Below are positions 15,587 through 24,500 of a DNA stretch of 64,000 bases, piece by piece. The notes under the pieces are model-generated. The model ran no database searches, was not told the DNA's origin, and saw only the letters and a list, made by a program, of their open reading frames with translations. The DNA comes from an uncultured Bacteroidota bacterium (lineage in GTDB: Bacteria > Bacteroidota > Bacteroidia > Flavobacteriales > Schleiferiaceae), in assembly GCA_913057235.1 (NCBI GenBank), contig CAJXNI010000002.1, positions 1-64,000 of the forward strand, given 5' to 3'. Position 1 is the stretch's first letter. Each line of letters begins with the position of its first letter. Position numbers and translations under genes: made by a program.

Positions 15587-17809
15587 TTATCGCTCAGCAA
15601 ATCTGCGTTCTACAGAATCTACCCCTTCTACTTTTTTGAGCTTTTCAATGATCTTTTCTAAATGCAGTTTATCTTGAACCACCACGGTAATAATACCCTC
15701 AAAAATACCTTCAGCCCCGGCAATATTCATATTGCGGATATCTACGTTCAAATCATTAGAAATAATTTGAGTCACTTTATTCACCAAGCCTACGGTATCT
15801 ATGCCTTTTATCACCAAAACCGATGAGTAGCGTGTTTGCTCTGTACTAATCCATTTGGCCTTCATAATGCGTTGCGCCATGTTTGAATTGAGATACACGG
15901 CATTGGGGCAGTGTTTACGATGCACCTTTATTCCCTCAGTAGCGGTAATAAAACCAAACACATCATCACCGGGTATGGGGTTGCAACATTTGGCCATTTT
16001 GTAATCCAGCTTTTCTTCATCGTTGCCAAACACCAAAAAGCGCTTTTCACTGGTTTTTGCAGGTCGATCCTGGGCTTTTTGTTGGCTTTTTTTACTGCGG
16101 CCTACTATGCGCTTTTTCAAATAATTGTAAAAGCCTCCGCTTTGATCGCGCATGAATTGCTTAATCTGCGGATTGTCAATTATTTTCAGCCCCAGCTTGT
16201 AGTAGAGTTCCGAGCTATTTTTAAGCCCAAAATATTTGACCATCTCCTGAATGAGATTCTTGCTGGGCTTAACTTTTATGTAACGCAGTTTACGCTCCAA
16301 AATAGCCTTTCCATCTTCAGCCACCTCTTTGTGCTCGCTTTTAAGCGTGCTTTTTATGTTATTGCGAGCCTTGGAAGAGACCACGTAACCCAGCCATTCT
16401 TCTTTGGGCTTTTGCTTTTGCGAAGTAATAATTTCAATTTGATCACCGCTCTGCAGACGGTAGTTGAGGGGTACCAGGCGCCCGTTAACTTTAGCCCCCA
16501 AGGTGGTGAGGCCCACATCGGTATGAATGTTAAAGGCAAAATCAAGCGGGGAGGAGCCTGCCGGTAAAATCTTCATGTCTCCTTGTGGCGTAAACACAAA
16601 AATTTCATCGGCAATGAGGTTCATTTTAAACTCATCTACAAAGTCAATAGCGCTGGTGTCATTATTCTCCAGCATTTCCCTAATCTGGCTTATCCAGCGG
16701 TCTAGCTTACTCTGCCCGCTGGCGTCTTCTTTGTATTTCCAGTGTGCTGCGTAGCCTTTTTCCGCTACTTCATCCATACGCACGCTGCGTATTTGCACCT
16801 CTACCCAATGGCCATCGGGTCCCATAACCGTGGTGTGCAAACTCTCATAGCCATTGGCTTTAGGAGCCGATATCCAATCGCGCAAGCGCTCGGTATTGGG
16901 TCTAAAATGATCGGTTACCACAGAATAAGCCTTCCAGCACTCGGCCTTTTCGCGCTCTGGCGGAGCATTTATAATAATGCGTACGGCATATTTATCGTAA
17001 ATCTCATCAAAGCCCACTCCTTGATTCAGCATTTTTTTGCGGATGCTGTAAATGCTTTTGGTGCGCTGCTTTATGGTAAAATCAAGCCCTTCTTTCTTAA
17101 GGTGTTTATTCAAAACCTGGCTAAAGGATTTGAGATATTTCAGCTCTCCGGCCTGGCTGGTTTTAAGCTTGAGAACAATGTCTCTATACACCTCAGGTTC
17201 AGTATACTTAAGGCTCAGGTCTTCAAGTTCTGTTTTAATATTAAAAAGGCCAATCCTATGGGCCAGTGGTGCATAGAGGTAAAGGGTTTCAGAGGCAATT
17301 TTCAATTGCTTGTGCTGCGGCATAGACTCCATGGTGCGCATGTTGTGCAAACGGTCGGCCAGCTTGATTAGAATTACCCGGATATCATCTGAAATGGTAA
17401 GCAACATCTTGCGGAAGTTTTCCGCCTGGAGCGAAACGTCTAAATCAAAAACCCCGCTAATTTTGGTGAGGCCATCAATAATGCGGGCAATTTGGTCATC
17501 AAAAAGGCGCTCAATATCCTCAAGGGTATAGTCGCTATCTTCTACCACATCATGAATAAGCGCGCTGGCTACAGAGGCTGGGCCCAAACCAATTTCTTTA
17601 GAAACTATTTGCGCTACCGCAATGGGGTGCAAAATGTAGGGTTCACCACTTTTACGCCTTACTTCTGCATGGGCATCTTTGGCTAAATGAAAGGCTCGTT
17701 TAATCAAATCGCGGTCTTCATCGTCCATCCGATCCTTCATGCCGCGCATTAATGCCTTGAACTCCTTGTCTATAAGTTGCTGTTCTTGTTCTAGTTCCGT
17801 TTCCGTCAT
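15587..17809 (-). CDS. spoT: Bifunctional (p)ppGpp synthetase/hydrolase, RelA/SpoT family
   Basis: Makes and degrades the alarmone (p)ppGpp. The 740-residue protein has an HD hydrolase domain ([35 protein letters not shown] in about 45-200), a synthetase domain ([29 protein letters not shown] at about 270-345), a TGS domain ([32 protein letters not shown], about 410-470), a zinc-finger/CC region ([17 protein letters not shown]) and a C-terminal ACT domain ([22 protein letters not shown]). The hydrolase HD and synthetase ESLH motifs are intact, so both activities are likely. ATG 17809 is chosen; the frame continues to a TTG 5 codons upstream. Confidence 0.96.
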   Translation of the reverse strand: MTETELEQEQQLIDKEFKALMRGMKDRMDDEDRDLIKRAFHLAKDAHAEVRRKSGEPYILHPIAVAQIVSKEIGLGPASVASALIHDVVEDSDYTLEDIERLFDDQIARIIDGLTKISGVFDLDVSLQAENFRKMLLTISDDIRVILIKLADRLHNMRTMESMPQHKQLKIASETLYLYAPLAHRIGLFNIKTELEDLSLKYTEPEVYRDIVLKLKTSQAGELKYLKSFSQVLNKHLKKEGLDFTIKQRTKSIYSIRKKMLNQGVGFDEIYDKYAVRIIINAPPEREKAECWKAYSVVTDHFRPNTERLRDWISAPKANGYESLHTTVMGPDGHWVEVQIRSVRMDEVAEKGYAAHWKYKEDASGQSKLDRWISQIREMLENNDTSAIDFVDEFKMNLIADEIFVFTPQGDMKILPAGSSPLDFAFNIHTDVGLTTLGAKVNGRLVPLNYRLQSGDQIEIITSQKQKPKEEWLGYVVSSKARNNIKSTLKSEHKEVAEDGKAILERKLRYIKVKPSKNLIQEMVKYFGLKNSSELYYKLGLKIIDNPQIKQFMRDQSGGFYNYLKKRIVGRSKKSQQKAQDRPAKTSEKRFLVFGNDEEKLDYKMAKCCNPIPGDDVFGFITATEGIKVHRKHCPNAVYLNSNMAQRIMKAKWISTEQTRYSSVLVIKGIDTVGLVNKVTQIISNDLNVDIRNMNIAGAEGIFEGIITVVVQDKLHLEKIIEKLKKVEGVDSVERRFAER

Positions 17810-17887
17810 GCTAGTTTGCTGCAAAATTCTAAGTTAGTAATCCTTTAGTAACGGTACAATCATTTTAGAAAACTACGTTAGTTAACT

Positions 17888-19099
17888 GTGAAAAATAGCT
17901 TCATACTATTTCTGTTCTTGTACTTTCCCGTTTACGGTCAACTTCACTTCAGTGACTTACCTTTTTTTCCGGGTACCGCAAGAGATGATGCCGTTGCCGT
18001 GGTGCACAATCATACCTTGTACTGTGGCTTTGGCCTGGTCCAAGGCTTTTTTTATGAAAATGATTGGTGGCAATTTGACCTTACAACCCAAGAATGGACC
18101 TCTTTGCCGGACGCTCCGCTTTCACCCCAACAGTACCTAAGGTTTTTTGTAATTGGGGATAACTTGTACCTCTACGGGGGTACAAATGGCTCTCGGCCTG
18201 AAAATGCTACGCATGAATTTTGGCGCTTCTCTTTTAATACGCAGAAATGGAAACCATTACAAGTTCCTCCTTTTGAGCCTAGATGGGCCGGGGTAGGCTT
18301 CAGTCAAGATAATTACGGCTACTTGGGTTTGGGCTTTAATGGGGATCAGAACTTCAAGGACTTTTGGCAGTATCAACCTCAAAAGGATAGTTGGTTAAGG
18401 TTACCCGATTTTGGGGGCAAGCCGCGGGGCAAGTGCCTGGGCGTTGCCTCTCTGAAGGAGGGGCTGGTAGCCGGTGGTTTAAACGAAGAGTCAAACACTC
18501 TTGACTTTTTAAAGGATATATGGCATTTTAATTTTAAAACTAAAACCTGGGAGCAAAGCGCTGCTGAGCTAAAGCAGGAGGGTGCCTATTTTTACAGTAC
18601 GGCTTTGGCCAATGGCTTTTTGCTGGGAGGCGGCTATTACGCTGATTCTTCCACAGGTCCTGAGTTTTTAAAGAAGATGCAGTACTATTCGGGCTTGAAC
18701 CAAAAAATAGAGGTTATTGGTACCTTACCGCAAAATTTTGGAAGAGGAGGGAGTTTAGTACAGGCTGACGGTGGGGATTTTTATTTGCTATGGGGCCTCG
18801 ATAGCGATTTGCAGCGCGTAGATGCTTTCATGCAATTAAAATGGATGCAGGATCTGCCGCAGGAAATTTCTTTTTTCCCTAATCCTGTAAGGGGTGGCCG
18901 GGCCTATCTGCAATCAAAACCCGTAAGGCAGTGGGCCCTTGTTTCAGCGCAAGGTCAGGTAATACATAAAGGGCATTTTAAGCCCCCCAATAGTTTCCAA
19001 GTATTTCACTGGCAAAACCTAGCTCACGGTGTTTACTACCTGCGGCTTTCCTTTTGGAATCAATCTCGGCCTAAAACTATTCGGGTATTGAAACTGTAA
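17888..19099 (+). CDS. Kelch-repeat secreted protein with T9SS sorting domain
   Basis: A 403-residue protein starting at GTG 17888 with the signal peptide MKNSFILFLFLYFPVYGQ. Kelch-type repeats make a beta-propeller: NHTLYCGFGLVQG with WWQFDLTTQEWTSLPDAPL, then GDNLYLYGGTNG with FWRFSFNTQKWKPL, and IWHFNFKTKTWEQ. The last about 75 residues form a type IX secretion sorting domain: EISFFPNPVRGGRAYLQS, SAQGQVIHKG, LAHGVYYLRLSF and a basic end KTIRVLKL. The protein is therefore exported across the outer membrane by the T9SS (PorSS) and attached or released. No T9SS core gene is nearby. It is divergent from spoT. Confidence 0.88.
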   Translation: MKNSFILFLFLYFPVYGQLHFSDLPFFPGTARDDAVAVVHNHTLYCGFGLVQGFFYENDWWQFDLTTQEWTSLPDAPLSPQQYLRFFVIGDNLYLYGGTNGSRPENATHEFWRFSFNTQKWKPLQVPPFEPRWAGVGFSQDNYGYLGLGFNGDQNFKDFWQYQPQKDSWLRLPDFGGKPRGKCLGVASLKEGLVAGGLNEESNTLDFLKDIWHFNFKTKTWEQSAAELKQEGAYFYSTALANGFLLGGGYYADSSTGPEFLKKMQYYSGLNQKIEVIGTLPQNFGRGGSLVQADGGDFYLLWGLDSDLQRVDAFMQLKWMQDLPQEISFFPNPVRGGRAYLQSKPVRQWALVSAQGQVIHKGHFKPPNSFQVFHWQNLAHGVYYLRLSFWNQSRPKTIRVLKL

Positions 19100-19107
19100 T
19101 GCAGGAC

Positions 19108-19365
19108 TTAACCAATATTCCGTTGGTTATTGCTTTTAAAACGTTTGATATTGCCAGAGCGCTTTTGAGCGTGCTTGGTGCTGCGCCCTTGAACGCGTTT
19201 GCGCCACATTTTAAAGCTACTAGCTTTCATTTCCCTGCGCATCAGTTCAATCACTTCTTGTTCTTTTAAACCAAACTGAAATTCAATGGCGTCAAAGGTG
19301 GTGCGGTCTTCCCAGGCCATTTCTATGATGCGGTCTATTTCACGGGGTGTTAACTCTTTGTTCAT
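19108..19365 (-). CDS. TIGR03643/DUF2805 small basic protein
   Basis: An 85-residue protein of the conserved TIGR03643 family. The signature is clear: LTPREIDRIIEMAWEDRTTF, then FDAIEFQFGLKEQEVIELMR, then MKASSFKMWRKRVQGR. The first half looks like a helix-turn-helix and the second is strongly basic, so nucleic-acid binding is plausible. The biochemical role is not established. It is converged upon by the kelch gene, whose stop is 9 bases away. Confidence 0.88.
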   Translation of the reverse strand: MNKELTPREIDRIIEMAWEDRTTFDAIEFQFGLKEQEVIELMRREMKASSFKMWRKRVQGRSTKHAQKRSGNIKRFKSNNQRNIG

Positions 19366-19503
19366 TCCTTAAAAAACCAAGCGGGCTAAAATAGTTTTAA
19401 GGCCCATCAAAAAATAGGCTCTTGGCTTTTTGGGCTTTTGCCCGAAAGGATGAAAAATGAACAAACTCATAGTACTCAAAGTGTATTTGTAAACCCTGAA
19501 CAG

Positions 19504-19511
19504 TACATTTG
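19504..19511 (+). promoter_or_regulatory. -7 box (TACATTTG) of the TonB-domain gene
   Basis: TACATTTG matches the Bacteroidetes -7 consensus TAnnTTTG and ends 15 bases before the first ATG, implying a very short leader. A TTTG at 19486-19489 is too close (14 bases) to be an ideal -33 box. Confidence 0.4.
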
Positions 19512-19526
19512 CCCACCAAAATTTAA

Positions 19527-20027
19527 ATGATGAAAAACCTATTAGTAGCAATTATCTGGGTCACCAACTCTTCTGTGTGGGCACAAATAGAGGAAACTGA
19601 AAACACAATTCAAGAAAAAGAATATCTGCGATTTGATTTGGTTGAGAAAATTCCGCTTTCACCAGAGTGCGAACATTACATTGACAGCTCCACAGCCCTT
19701 CAGCAGGCCTGTTTTAGTGAGCACATGATAAAAATGGTAAGCTCCAATTATCAGTACCCTAAAAAAGCTCGTAAGGCCGGACTTAGCGCTAAGATATATG
19801 TAAACTTCATCATAGAGAAGGATGGTTCAATTTCCAATGTAGAGGTTCTGAAAGGAGCAGGAACGAAATACGAAAATGCGCCCCGTAAGTTTAGGAAGAT
19901 GGCTAAAGAAATGGATAATGAAGCTATGCGGGTTATAAAACTTTTAAAAATAGCATCGCCCGGCATGCAAAAAGGTAAGGCCGTTAGGATTCAGTACTGC
20001 ATGCCCATAAATTTAAAGCTCTCTTAA
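19527..20027 (+). CDS. Periplasmic protein with TonB C-terminal domain
   Basis: A 166-residue protein with a short hydrophobic N-terminus ending SSVWAQ, a signal peptide or anchor. Its C-terminal 90 residues match the TonB_C fold: YQYPKKARKAGLSAKIYVNFIIEKDGSISNVEVLKG, then EAMRVIKLL and GKAVRIQYCMPINLKL. True TonB proteins have a longer proline-rich spacer, missing here, so this is more like the secreted TonB-domain proteins frequent in Bacteroidetes. Two adjacent ATG codons (19527 and 19530) could start it. It stands alone. Confidence 0.82.
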   Translation: MMKNLLVAIIWVTNSSVWAQIEETENTIQEKEYLRFDLVEKIPLSPECEHYIDSSTALQQACFSEHMIKMVSSNYQYPKKARKAGLSAKIYVNFIIEKDGSISNVEVLKGAGTKYENAPRKFRKMAKEMDNEAMRVIKLLKIASPGMQKGKAVRIQYCMPINLKLS

Positions 20028-20088
20028 AAAACTACCCATTGCTTTTTTAGATTTAGTTGAACAAGCCAGTTCTTATCAGGGCTAAGAA

Positions 20089-20262
20089 TTAAGACTCCTT
20101 TTTGGGTTTGCGCCCAAAATAGAAGTAGCCATAGATCAAACTTGCACCGCACACCACTGGCAGAATTTGTTCAGTTAAACCTTGGCCCAAAAATAGGCCC
20201 AGCACCGCACTGCCTAAGCCAAGCAGACCTATTACTAAAAGTAAAATTCGTAGTGCTTTCAT
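20089..20262 (-). CDS. 57-residue predicted membrane protein
   Basis: ATG 20262 opens a 57-residue frame. It has one hydrophobic segment at about 5-25 (RILLLVIGLLGLGSAVLGLF), a second weaker one at about 33-49, and a basic end FGRKPKKES. The amino-acid composition is coherent and membrane-like and the frame fills most of a 350-base gap between the TonB-domain gene and the metal-efflux adaptor gene. It is not recognised as a named family. The rest of the gap (20028-20088 and 20263-20378) shows nothing else. Confidence 0.6.
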   Translation of the reverse strand: MKALRILLLVIGLLGLGSAVLGLFLGQGLTEQILPVVCGASLIYGYFYFGRKPKKES

Positions 20263-20378
20263 AGTCCCTGTTTACTAAGGGCAAGTTAACCATTAATCAT
20301 TTTGCGGCCTAAATAACTGCGAGCTTAGCGGGCCAAGCTGCGGTTCATTAGTATTCTGGCGCTTCACTCGAGTGCTTC

Positions 20379-21557
20379 TTAATGATGATGGCCTTCTCCC
20401 TCAGCCATATCTGAAAAGAGGAAGTAGGCATTGTTTAAGACTATGCGCTCTGAATTCCTGAAAACTTCTGGATTGTAAATGGGTCGATACCCATCTATTT
20501 CTTCCCCAGCCTTAACCAGTACTTTTTTAAGGTGAAATTCATTTTCAAATTCTTCTTCAATGGTAAAAGCAAAGAAGCCTTCATTATCTTGCACCAGAGC
20601 ATCGGCCGGTAGAGCCGCAACCTGGTTGGTGTCTGTAATAATGCTTCCACTGGCGTACATGCCTGCCACCAAATAGTTTTTTGGGCTTTTTAGTTCTGCG
20701 TGAATGTGCACCGCCCGGGGCGATTCTTCAATGTTTTTTCCCACCGCAAATATTTCCGCCAGGTAGGTGCTATCGGGGTGGGCTCGCAATTGTACCCGTA
20801 CTTTTTGACCAATTTGAATGAGGTGCACATCTTTTTCATAAACCATTAAGTCTACATGCAGGTGATGAATATCTAATATTTCACAAATGACGCTTTGGGG
20901 TTCTATAAACTGCCCGGTTTTCACATTCACTTTTTGTACAAAGCCCGCAATGGGCGACTTTAAGGGCACCCGCTGGTAGAGTTTCCCTTCCTGTAATTGC
21001 TGTGGATTCAAATGCAGCATGCGTAATTGGCTTTCTAATGATTGGGCCTGCGCTAAAGCACTTTGGTAGGCGCTTTGGGTTTGCTTTAACTCCTTGCCAG
21101 AACCTACTTTTTCTTTGTACAAGTTTTGCTGGCGTTGATACTCATTGGCTAAAAATTGCGCTTCATTCCAGGCCTTTACATAATTGCTCTGTAACTGCAT
21201 TAAGTTAGGATGTTCCAGATAGGCCAGTACGGTGCCTTTTTCCACCGGATCACCTTCCAGCACTTTAATTTCGCTAATGTTGGCGCCCAGTACGCTGGTA
21301 ACGGTAGCTTTATTTTGCGGGGGTACTGTGAGCATTCCTTTGGCACGCACTAAATTATTCAGGGCCTTTTGGGGTAAGGCTCCCACCTTTATACCTAGGT
21401 CTTTAAAGGCATCTTTACCTAGGGTCATTTCTTGAGCTTCTTTAGAGTGCTCTTGCGACTGGCTTTCAGCCGATTTTTCATCAGAAGGGACGTTTTCAGA
21501 TTGGCAAGCTCCCAACAAAAGCGTCAAGAGGCCAAGAGTTATCAGTTTTGTATTCAT
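20379..21557 (-). CDS. RND efflux periplasmic adaptor (CusB/CzcB-like membrane-fusion protein)
   Basis: A 392-residue lipoprotein (LLLGACQSE lipobox at Cys 18) of the HlyD/MFP type. Order: beta-barrel/lipoyl half (NKATVTSVLGANISEIKVLEGDPVEKGTVLAYLEHPNL), an alpha hairpin (about 120-180), the second lipoyl half (LKSPIAGFVQKVNVKTGQFI), then barrel and membrane-proximal domains. The end GEGHHH is a possible metal-binding tail. It bridges the inner-membrane pump and outer-membrane channel. Its start overlaps the stop of the CzcA-TolC fusion gene, so the two are co-translated. Confidence 0.92.
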   Translation of the reverse strand: MNTKLITLGLLTLLLGACQSENVPSDEKSAESQSQEHSKEAQEMTLGKDAFKDLGIKVGALPQKALNNLVRAKGMLTVPPQNKATVTSVLGANISEIKVLEGDPVEKGTVLAYLEHPNLMQLQSNYVKAWNEAQFLANEYQRQQNLYKEKVGSGKELKQTQSAYQSALAQAQSLESQLRMLHLNPQQLQEGKLYQRVPLKSPIAGFVQKVNVKTGQFIEPQSVICEILDIHHLHVDLMVYEKDVHLIQIGQKVRVQLRAHPDSTYLAEIFAVGKNIEESPRAVHIHAELKSPKNYLVAGMYASGSIITDTNQVAALPADALVQDNEGFFAFTIEEEFENEFHLKKVLVKAGEEIDGYRPIYNPEVFRNSERIVLNNAYFLFSDMAEGEGHHH

Positions 21558-24500
21558 GGGGTAGGATCTAAATAATAATGTAATTGGTAATAGCTAATAA
21601 GATATTTTTCAAAGGCTTGCCACGCTTCTAGTTCCAGCTGCATGGCATTTTGGGTATTTTGTATGAAGGCTAAGTAGTCAATGGCTCCGTTTTCAAAGGC
21701 TACAAGCGCGCCCTGCCGCTGCTCACGGGCTAGAGCCAGCGTTTCTTGCTGGTAAAAGCGCCAGGTTTGTTGCCATTTTTCAAAGTTGATGCGGCTGTTG
21801 GCCAGCTTTAGCTGCCATTCATTTTCTTGCTCCTTTACATTTTGCAGAGCCTGGGCCTTTTGAATTTTTAAAGCCTGGGTTTTTCCTAGCTGACTGGAAA
21901 AAACCAGCGGAATGGTTAACCCCGCCTGAAACTGGTAAAAACCACTTTCGCCATTGATGCTTTGCGGACCGTATTGCACATTGACTTGAGGCAGGTACTG
22001 CCAGCGTTGTTGATGGTACTTTTGTTCGGTTAAGAGCTGTTGTTGCTGTGCCTGTTGTAAAATTGGATGATCGTTAGGTTGGGCCGTGGGCGCTGCATTA
22101 AAATCCAGCTTTGGCTGCCAGTCTTCTGGAACCGTGTAGAGCGTATCGCTCATAAGCCAAAGGTTAAAGCGTTGCAAGGCCATTTGATAATCCTGAAAGG
22201 CTTGGTTACGCTTGATCTTTAATTGCCGAGCGGCATTTTGGGCGGCCAGGTATTCCAGTTTGCTGGTGGCCTCGTTTTCATAACGTAAGCGAGCAGCTCG
22301 CTCAAAATTCTGGTAGGCCGTATCCATGCTTTGGTAGCTTAAAAAGCGTTGCCGGGCTGCGTACAAGGTGCTGTAGCTTTTTTGCACCTCCAATTTTAGT
22401 TCCAGTTGGTTTAGGCTCAAGGCCGATTGGGCCAGAGCCACCTGTTGTTTTTTTACCGCCAGAGTAGGCGCCACGTTAAAAAGGGGTACATTCTGTTGGC
22501 TAATGCCAATAGGGGTGTAGACACCTTGGTTGCCGGCAATTTCCTCGCCCGCGGTAAAAATGGTGGTGTTGCCAAAATTCCAGGCTGTTTTCTTTAAGGC
22601 TTTCTGTCGGTCAATCTCCAAGCGGGACGCTTGCATGCGCGGATAACGTTCAAGCGCTTGCTCAACGGCCTGATTTAAACTAATCGCTTCTTCAACAGTG
22701 GTTTGCTCCTGAGCTTGTACATCCCCGAAAGGGATTGCCCAAAGCCCAATTGCTAACACGGCCACGGCCTGAGGATTTACCTGCACCGGACTTTTTTGCT
22801 CTAACCAACGGTAGAGCAGGGGTAATACCAAAAGCGTGAGAAAGGTGGCGCTTAGCATGCCCCCAATAACCACCGTGGCCAGCGGTTGCTGTACTTCGGC
22901 CCCAGCCGAGGTAGAAATGGCCATGGGCAAGAATCCTAAAATATCGGTAAGGGCGGTAAGCAAAATAGGTCTGATTCTGCGTTGAGCTCCTTTTTGGATG
23001 CGCTCACGCAGGCTAAGCTCGGGGTTTTGCGCCTTGATTTCATTCCAACTGCTTATGAGTACCAAACCATTAAGCACAGCTACCCCAAACAGCACAATAA
23101 ATCCTACCCCGGCCGAAATGCTAAAAGGCATATCGCGCAGCCAAAGCGAGAAAACCCCGCCAATGGCCGCCAGGGGAATAGCAATGTAAATCATGAGGGT
23201 TTGTTTTAGTGAGTTTAAAGCAAAAAAGATGAGGATAAAAATGAGGGCTAGGGCCAAAGGAACCAACAGCTGTAGGCGTTGTGTGGCACGCTCTAAATTC
23301 TCAAAAGCTCCTCCGTAACGCAGGTAATAGCCCGCAGGCAGAGTCAATTTCTCATCTAAAGTTTCCTGAATTTCCTGCACCAGGCTTTGCACATCGCGGC
23401 CACGCACGTTTATGCCCACGTAAATTCTGCGGTTGGTGTTTTCACGACTGATTTGCATGGGCCCGGGTTCATAGCTGATATGGGCTAATTCGTGCAAAGG
23501 CACCTGCTGGCCATTGGGTAGCTCAACCAAAAGATTTTGCACGTCTTTCATACCCTGGCGCTGCGCTTCTTGCAGCCGAACCACCACATCAAAACGTTTT
23601 TCGCCTTCAAAAACCACCCCAGCCTTAGAGCCTGCAAAGGCCGTTTTTAAAAGTTGGTTAAGTTGATTTACGTTTACCCCAAAGCGGGCCAGGCTGGCCC
23701 GGTCATATTCCACCGTTAGCTGGGGCAAACCACTGGTGGCTTCCACGCGTTTATCGCCTATGCCTTCAATACCGGCAATTAGGTCTGAGATCTCTTCGGC
23801 TTTGGTTTTTAAAACCTCAAGGTCTTCTCCGTAAAGTTTAATGGCTACGTCCTCCCGTATGCCGGTCATTAACTCGTTAAAGCGCATTTCAATGGGCTGG
23901 GTAAACTCATAGTGCAAACCGGTAATCTCATTTAAAGAGGTCTTAATTTTGGCAATGAGCTCAGGTTTTGTTTCAGCGCTGGTCCATTCATCTTCGGGTT
24001 TTAGGGTAATAAAACAGTCGGCCATGTCCATCGGCATCAAATCAGTGGGTACTTCTGAAACACCGGTGCGGCTTACCACTTTGGTGATTTCAGGAAACTC
24101 AGCCAGCAGTTTCCTCTCTACCTTGGTGGTGGCTTTAACGGCTTCACTCAAGGCGCTGCCCGGACGTAAAATGGTGTGAAAGGCGATGGTGCCTTCATCT
24201 AGCTGCGGGATAAACTCGCCCCCCAGGCGGGTAAAGGTGAAAACCGCTAAGGCCAGAATAGCTACTGCACCGGCTAGTACCCATCGCTGCAGGTTAAAGG
24301 CCTTTTGCAGGATGCCCTGGTAACGCTGCTCTAGCCAGGTTATAAGCTTATCGCCCCAGGTGATTTTAGTACTGGGGTTTACCCGTAAAAACCAGGCCGA
24401 CATCATGGGGACATAGGTAAGGCAAAGGAGCATGACCCCCAGCATGGCAAACATAAAAGTAAGGGCCATAGGCCGGAACATTTTTCCTTCTATGCCTTCT

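Noticed and set aside
15911-17371. Long open frames of 218 and 209 codons on the plus strand
   Set aside because: They lie antisense to spoT, whose domains and codon use are unmistakable; they show no recognisable protein features.
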